A stretch of 45,192 bases of DNA. It comes from Pseudomonadota bacterium. Its GTDB lineage: Bacteria; Pseudomonadota; Gammaproteobacteria; Burkholderiales; Thiobacillaceae. Below the pieces are notes generated by a model. That model searched no databases and was not told where the DNA came from. It saw only the letters and a list, made by a program, of their open reading frames with translations. The stretch lies in NCBI GenBank assembly GCA_030684775.1, contig JAUXXW010000055.1, positions 1 to 45,192 of the forward strand, written 5' to 3'. A program made the position numbers and the translations under genes. This document shows, piece after piece, positions 42,823 through 45,192 of this stretch. Within the stretch, counting starts at the first letter, position 1. Each line of letters starts with the position of its first letter.

Positions 42823-43161
42823 TCATTTCGGGATTGCGCCCGATTTATCCAACTCGGCAGGCGCCTGCATCGGGCCCGACTGCGGCACTACCGGAGCAAC
42901 CGGTTGCATGACAGGTCTGGCCGCCTCGGTCTTCTGGCTGGAAAAATAGGTCAAACCCATGCTGGTCAGGAAAAACGCCGTCGCCAACACGGCGGTCGTG
43001 CGCGACATGAAGTTGGCCGATCCGGTCGCACCGAACAAACTACCGGAGGAGCCACCGCCAAACGCCGCGCCCATGTCGGCGCCCTTACCGTGCTGCATCA
43101 GCACCAAGCCGATCACGGCCAATGCCACCAGCACATGAAAGACCCAGAGGATAAATTCCAT
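42823..43161 (-). CDS. secG: Protein-export membrane protein SecG
   Basis: A 112-residue inner-membrane component of the SecYEG translocon. It has two transmembrane helices (FILWVFHVLVALAVIGLVLM and TAVLATAFFLTSMGLTYF) joined by the conserved loop QHGKGADMGAAFGGGSSGSL, then a Pro/Ala-rich tail. ATG 43161 begins MEFILWVFHVLV; the upstream part of the frame overlaps the tpiA end and is not used. It is ten bases after tpiA and 46 before the tRNA. Confidence 0.95.
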   Translation of the reverse strand: MEFILWVFHVLVALAVIGLVLMQHGKGADMGAAFGGGSSGSLFGATGSANFMSRTTAVLATAFFLTSMGLTYFSSQKTEAARPVMQPVAPVVPQSGPMQAPAELDKSGAIPK

Positions 43162-43171
43162 TTTTCTACCT

Positions 43172-43918
43172 TTAACCTGCCCGGCAAATTGCCAGGAATT
43201 CTTCCGCATTCAGAGCCGCGCCACCGATCAGGCCACCATCGATATCCGGCTGACCCAGCAACTCGACGGCGTTGTTGGCCTTCATGCTGCCGCCGTACTG
43301 AATAATCAGGCCTTCCGCCACGCCAGCGTCCAGTTTACGCACCATGGCGCGGATGTAGGCATGGACCGCCTGCGCCTGATCCGGACTTGCCGTCACACCC
43401 GTTCCAATCGCCCAGACCGGTTCATAAGCCACCACGGCCTTTGCCAGAGAGGCCACGCCGCACTTGGCGATCACCGCATCGATCTGGCGCGCCACCACGG
43501 CTTCGGTAACGCCACCCTCACGTTCGCTCAGGGTCTCGCCCACGCACAGGATGGGGGTCATCCCGGCCGCCTGCGCGGCGGCGAACTTCTCCGCCACCAA
43601 CTCGTCGCTTTCGCCGTAAATGGCGCGCCGCTCCGAGTGGCCGACAAGCACGTAGGTACAAGAAAAATCTTTCAGCATGTTGGCGGACACCTCACCGGTG
43701 AACGCACCCTTGGCCTGCTGGCTCATGTTCTGCGCACCCCAGCGAATCGCGCTGCCAGTCAACTTGGCTTGCGCCTGGGCGAGATAGGGAAACGGCACAC
43801 AAACCGCCACGTCCGCCTTCACGCTACCCATGCCGGCGAGAATGCCGGACAACAGAGCCTCGTTTTCAGCAAGACTGCCATGCATCTTCCAATTGCCGGC
43901 GACCAGTTTGCAACGCAT
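43172..43918 (-). CDS. tpiA: Triose-phosphate isomerase
   Basis: A 248-residue glycolytic enzyme that interconverts glyceraldehyde-3-phosphate and dihydroxyacetone phosphate. Catalytic residues are visible: N9 and K11 in LVAGNWKMHG, the histidine in YVLVGHSERR, and the glutamate in VVAYEPVWAIGTG; the phosphate loop is IQYGGSMKANNA. The full (beta/alpha)8 length is present. A GGAGGGGG Shine-Dalgarno precedes ATG 43918. It is the first gene of the tpiA-secG-tRNA unit; the 43919-44050 gap holds its leader. Confidence 0.98.
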   Translation of the reverse strand: MRCKLVAGNWKMHGSLAENEALLSGILAGMGSVKADVAVCVPFPYLAQAQAKLTGSAIRWGAQNMSQQAKGAFTGEVSANMLKDFSCTYVLVGHSERRAIYGESDELVAEKFAAAQAAGMTPILCVGETLSEREGGVTEAVVARQIDAVIAKCGVASLAKAVVAYEPVWAIGTGVTASPDQAQAVHAYIRAMVRKLDAGVAEGLIIQYGGSMKANNAVELLGQPDIDGGLIGGAALNAEEFLAICRAG

Positions 43919-44050
43919 CGGGTTTCCCCCTCCAAAAAAGGCCGCGAATGGTATGTTGGAACGCAGCGAAGGTCAATCAGCTTCAACGGGTCAATCAATG
44001 TGTTGAACACGATGAATCAGGTTCACTGGCGCCGCGCCTATCCCGCTGCA

Positions 44051-44281
44051 TCAGTCACCCCACAATTTCCGCGCCACGAAGGAGTCGATGCCGGCGTAGA
44101 TGAGGTCGAAGGCCAGGCGATCAGGCTTGCACATCTTGGTCTCCATCAGGGTGCGCACCCCCTCCATCATGATGTCGCGGACTTCCTCGAAACTTCGGTT
44201 GTCTTGATGTGCGTGGTGCTGAACGAACAGCCAGTCGTGGATCACGACCGCGCTTCCCGCAATTGCGCATTTACGACCCAT
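44051..44281 (-). pseudogene. Truncated DUF1353-like protein fragment
   Basis: A 76-residue reading frame: GSAVVIHDWLFVQHHAHQDN, then RSFEEVRDIMMEGVRTL, then LAFDLIYAGIDSFVARKLWG. The HDWL block, the charged helix and the ending fit DUF1353 (phage- and plasmid-linked small proteins of ~110-150 residues). The usual N-terminal half (TDxxSxP region) is missing; the ATG at 44281 lies in the middle of where the family begins. It is probably a remnant cut off by the arrangement with the divergent gene at 44346. A short expressed version cannot be ruled out. Confidence 0.45.
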
Positions 44282-44345
44282 CGCTTCGCAGCGGCCGACC
44301 TGCCTGTCACGAGACTTTCACACGCCGCTGTCACATTCGCTGGCC

Positions 44346-45107
44346 ATGCCAGCCGTCCGCTCCGTCTTCATTTCGGATGTCCATCTGGGCACCCGCGCCT
44401 GCCAGGCCGATAGCCTGCTCGCCTTCCTGCGTGAATACCCCGCTCGCCACCTCTATCTGGTGGGCGACATCATCGATTTCTGGAGCATGAGCCGGAACAT
44501 CCACTGGAGTCCGGCGCAGAACACAGTGATCCAGAAGGTGTTGCGGCGCGCGCGCCACGGTGAGCAGGTGGTGTTCGTGCCGGGCAACCATGACGAGGCG
44601 CTACGCGATTACTGCGAGACCGCGTTCGGCGATATTCGGGTGGCGCGTGAATTTGTGCATGAGACCGCCGATGGCCGCCGTCTCCTGCTCACCCACGGCG
44701 ATGATTTCGATCAGGTGACCCGGCATCATCGCTGGGTGGCGGTGCTCGGCGACGTCGCCTACGACCTGCTAGTCCGGCTCAACGGTTGGCTGTCACGGCT
44801 GCGTCGTCTGTTGGGAATCTCCGGCTACTGGTCGCTGGCGGGCTACGCCAAGCGGCGGGTCAAGACCGCCTTGCAGTTCATCTTCGATTTCGAGGATTCG
44901 GTGATCCACCATGTGCGTGAACGCGGCCTGGACGGCGTGATCTGCGGCCACATCCACTGGGCGGCGCTGAAGGAAGTGGACGGTCTGGTCTATGGCAACT
45001 GCGGCGACTGGGTCGACTCCTGCACCGCCATCGTCGAACACGAGGACGGGCGCCTGGAAATGGTGGCGTGGCACGGCCACATCACCGACGCGGCGCGGGG
45101 CGCGTGA
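44346..45107 (+). CDS. LpxH-like metallophosphatase (UDP-2,3-diacylglucosamine diphosphatase family)
   Basis: A 253-residue calcineurin-like phosphoesterase. All metal-binding motifs are present: FISDVHLG (D, H), LVGDIIDFW (GD), VPGNHDEALRDY (GNHD), LLLTHGDDFD (H) and VICGHIHWA (GHxH). The SRNIHW and Arg/Trp-rich middle (WLSRLRRLLGISGYWSLAGY) fit the LpxH/LpxH2 group, which cleaves UDP-2,3-diacylglucosamine to lipid X in lipid A synthesis. Some members of this larger size may act on other lipid-linked substrates, so the exact role is moderately certain. It is divergent from tpiA and its neighbour fragment. Confidence 0.85.
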   Translation: MPAVRSVFISDVHLGTRACQADSLLAFLREYPARHLYLVGDIIDFWSMSRNIHWSPAQNTVIQKVLRRARHGEQVVFVPGNHDEALRDYCETAFGDIRVAREFVHETADGRRLLLTHGDDFDQVTRHHRWVAVLGDVAYDLLVRLNGWLSRLRRLLGISGYWSLAGYAKRRVKTALQFIFDFEDSVIHHVRERGLDGVICGHIHWAALKEVDGLVYGNCGDWVDSCTAIVEHEDGRLEMVAWHGHITDAARGA

Positions 45108-45130
45108 TGGCGAACGCGAGCCGACAACGC

Positions 45131-45192
45131 GTAGGTTGGGCAAAGCGCAGCGTGCCCAACGAATCGCCGCGATGTTGGGCACGCTGTGCTTT
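45131..45192. repeat. Interspersed palindromic repeat, copy C (cut by window edge)
   Basis: GTAGGTTGGGCAAAGCGCAG CGTGCCCAAC, then GTTGGGCACGCTGTGCTTT at the window end. It is the same family as 1-68 and 5430-5499. It directly follows the LpxH-like gene and carries no gene. Confidence 0.8.

Overview
The window looks like a GC-rich chromosome segment from a betaproteobacterium, possibly a Rhodocyclaceae or Nitrosomonadales relative. The main evidence is the block tpiA-secG-tRNA-Leu(GAG)-nuoABCDEFGHIJKLMN with separate nuoC and nuoD, plus a PEP-CTERM exported protein and a yqjD-yqjE-yqjK-like trio. No rRNA or other clean taxonomic marker is present, so the assignment is an inference from gene order and protein style.

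Layout. (1) 1-5.3 kb: one plus-strand gene fusing a 4-alpha-glucanotransferase (MalQ) to a malto-oligosyltrehalose synthase (TreY). (2) 5.3-11.4 kb: mostly plus-strand accessory genes. These are a PEP-CTERM protein, a minus-strand unknown, a Y-family DNA polymerase behind twin AGAACGATCGTTCT palindromes, a periplasmic DsrE-like protein, an orphan ModA-like binding protein and a sulfotransferase-like protein. A decayed RTX-like remnant lies before them. (3) 11.4-25.2 kb: a minus-strand cluster, mostly tightly coupled, that appears to build or remodel a glycan. In transcription order it holds a radical SAM/SPASM-like protein, a 66-residue unknown, two very large paralogous proteins of GT4 - PIG-L - GT4 architecture (the PIG-L domain is catalytically dead in the first), a GT4, a stand-alone PIG-L deacetylase, another EX7E glycosyltransferase, a pentapeptide-repeat protein and a GH13-like protein. 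(4) 25.5-26.5 kb: plus-strand yqjD/yqjE/yqjK-like membrane stress genes. (5) 26.5-27.1 kb: a broken group II intron reverse transcriptase remnant. (6) 27.1-42.5 kb: the complete minus-strand complex I operon, interrupted between nuoK and nuoL by an MNT/HEPN pair. (7) 42.6-45.2 kb: terminator, tRNA-Leu, secG, tpiA, a truncated DUF1353-like fragment and a divergent LpxH-like metallophosphatase.

How the parts work together. The complex I genes form one transcription unit with a strong predicted promoter just upstream of nuoA and a terminator insulating it from tpiA-secG-tRNA. The glycan cluster is held together by 1-4 nt stop/start overlaps. The exceptions are two junctions where near-identical palindromic elements sit exactly between a stop and the next start, and the 23975-24208 gap.

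The most unusual material is (a) the paired GT4-PIG-L-GT4 fusions, one with an inactive deacetylase, (b) small palindromic elements that fit exactly at gene junctions and supply the sequence just before the next start codon, (c) a GC-rich palindromic repeat translated in frame inside two genes, and (d) a Gram-positive-style GAAC-N4-GTTC operator pair on a translesion polymerase gene. All functional statements rest on sequence reading alone; no database search was run.
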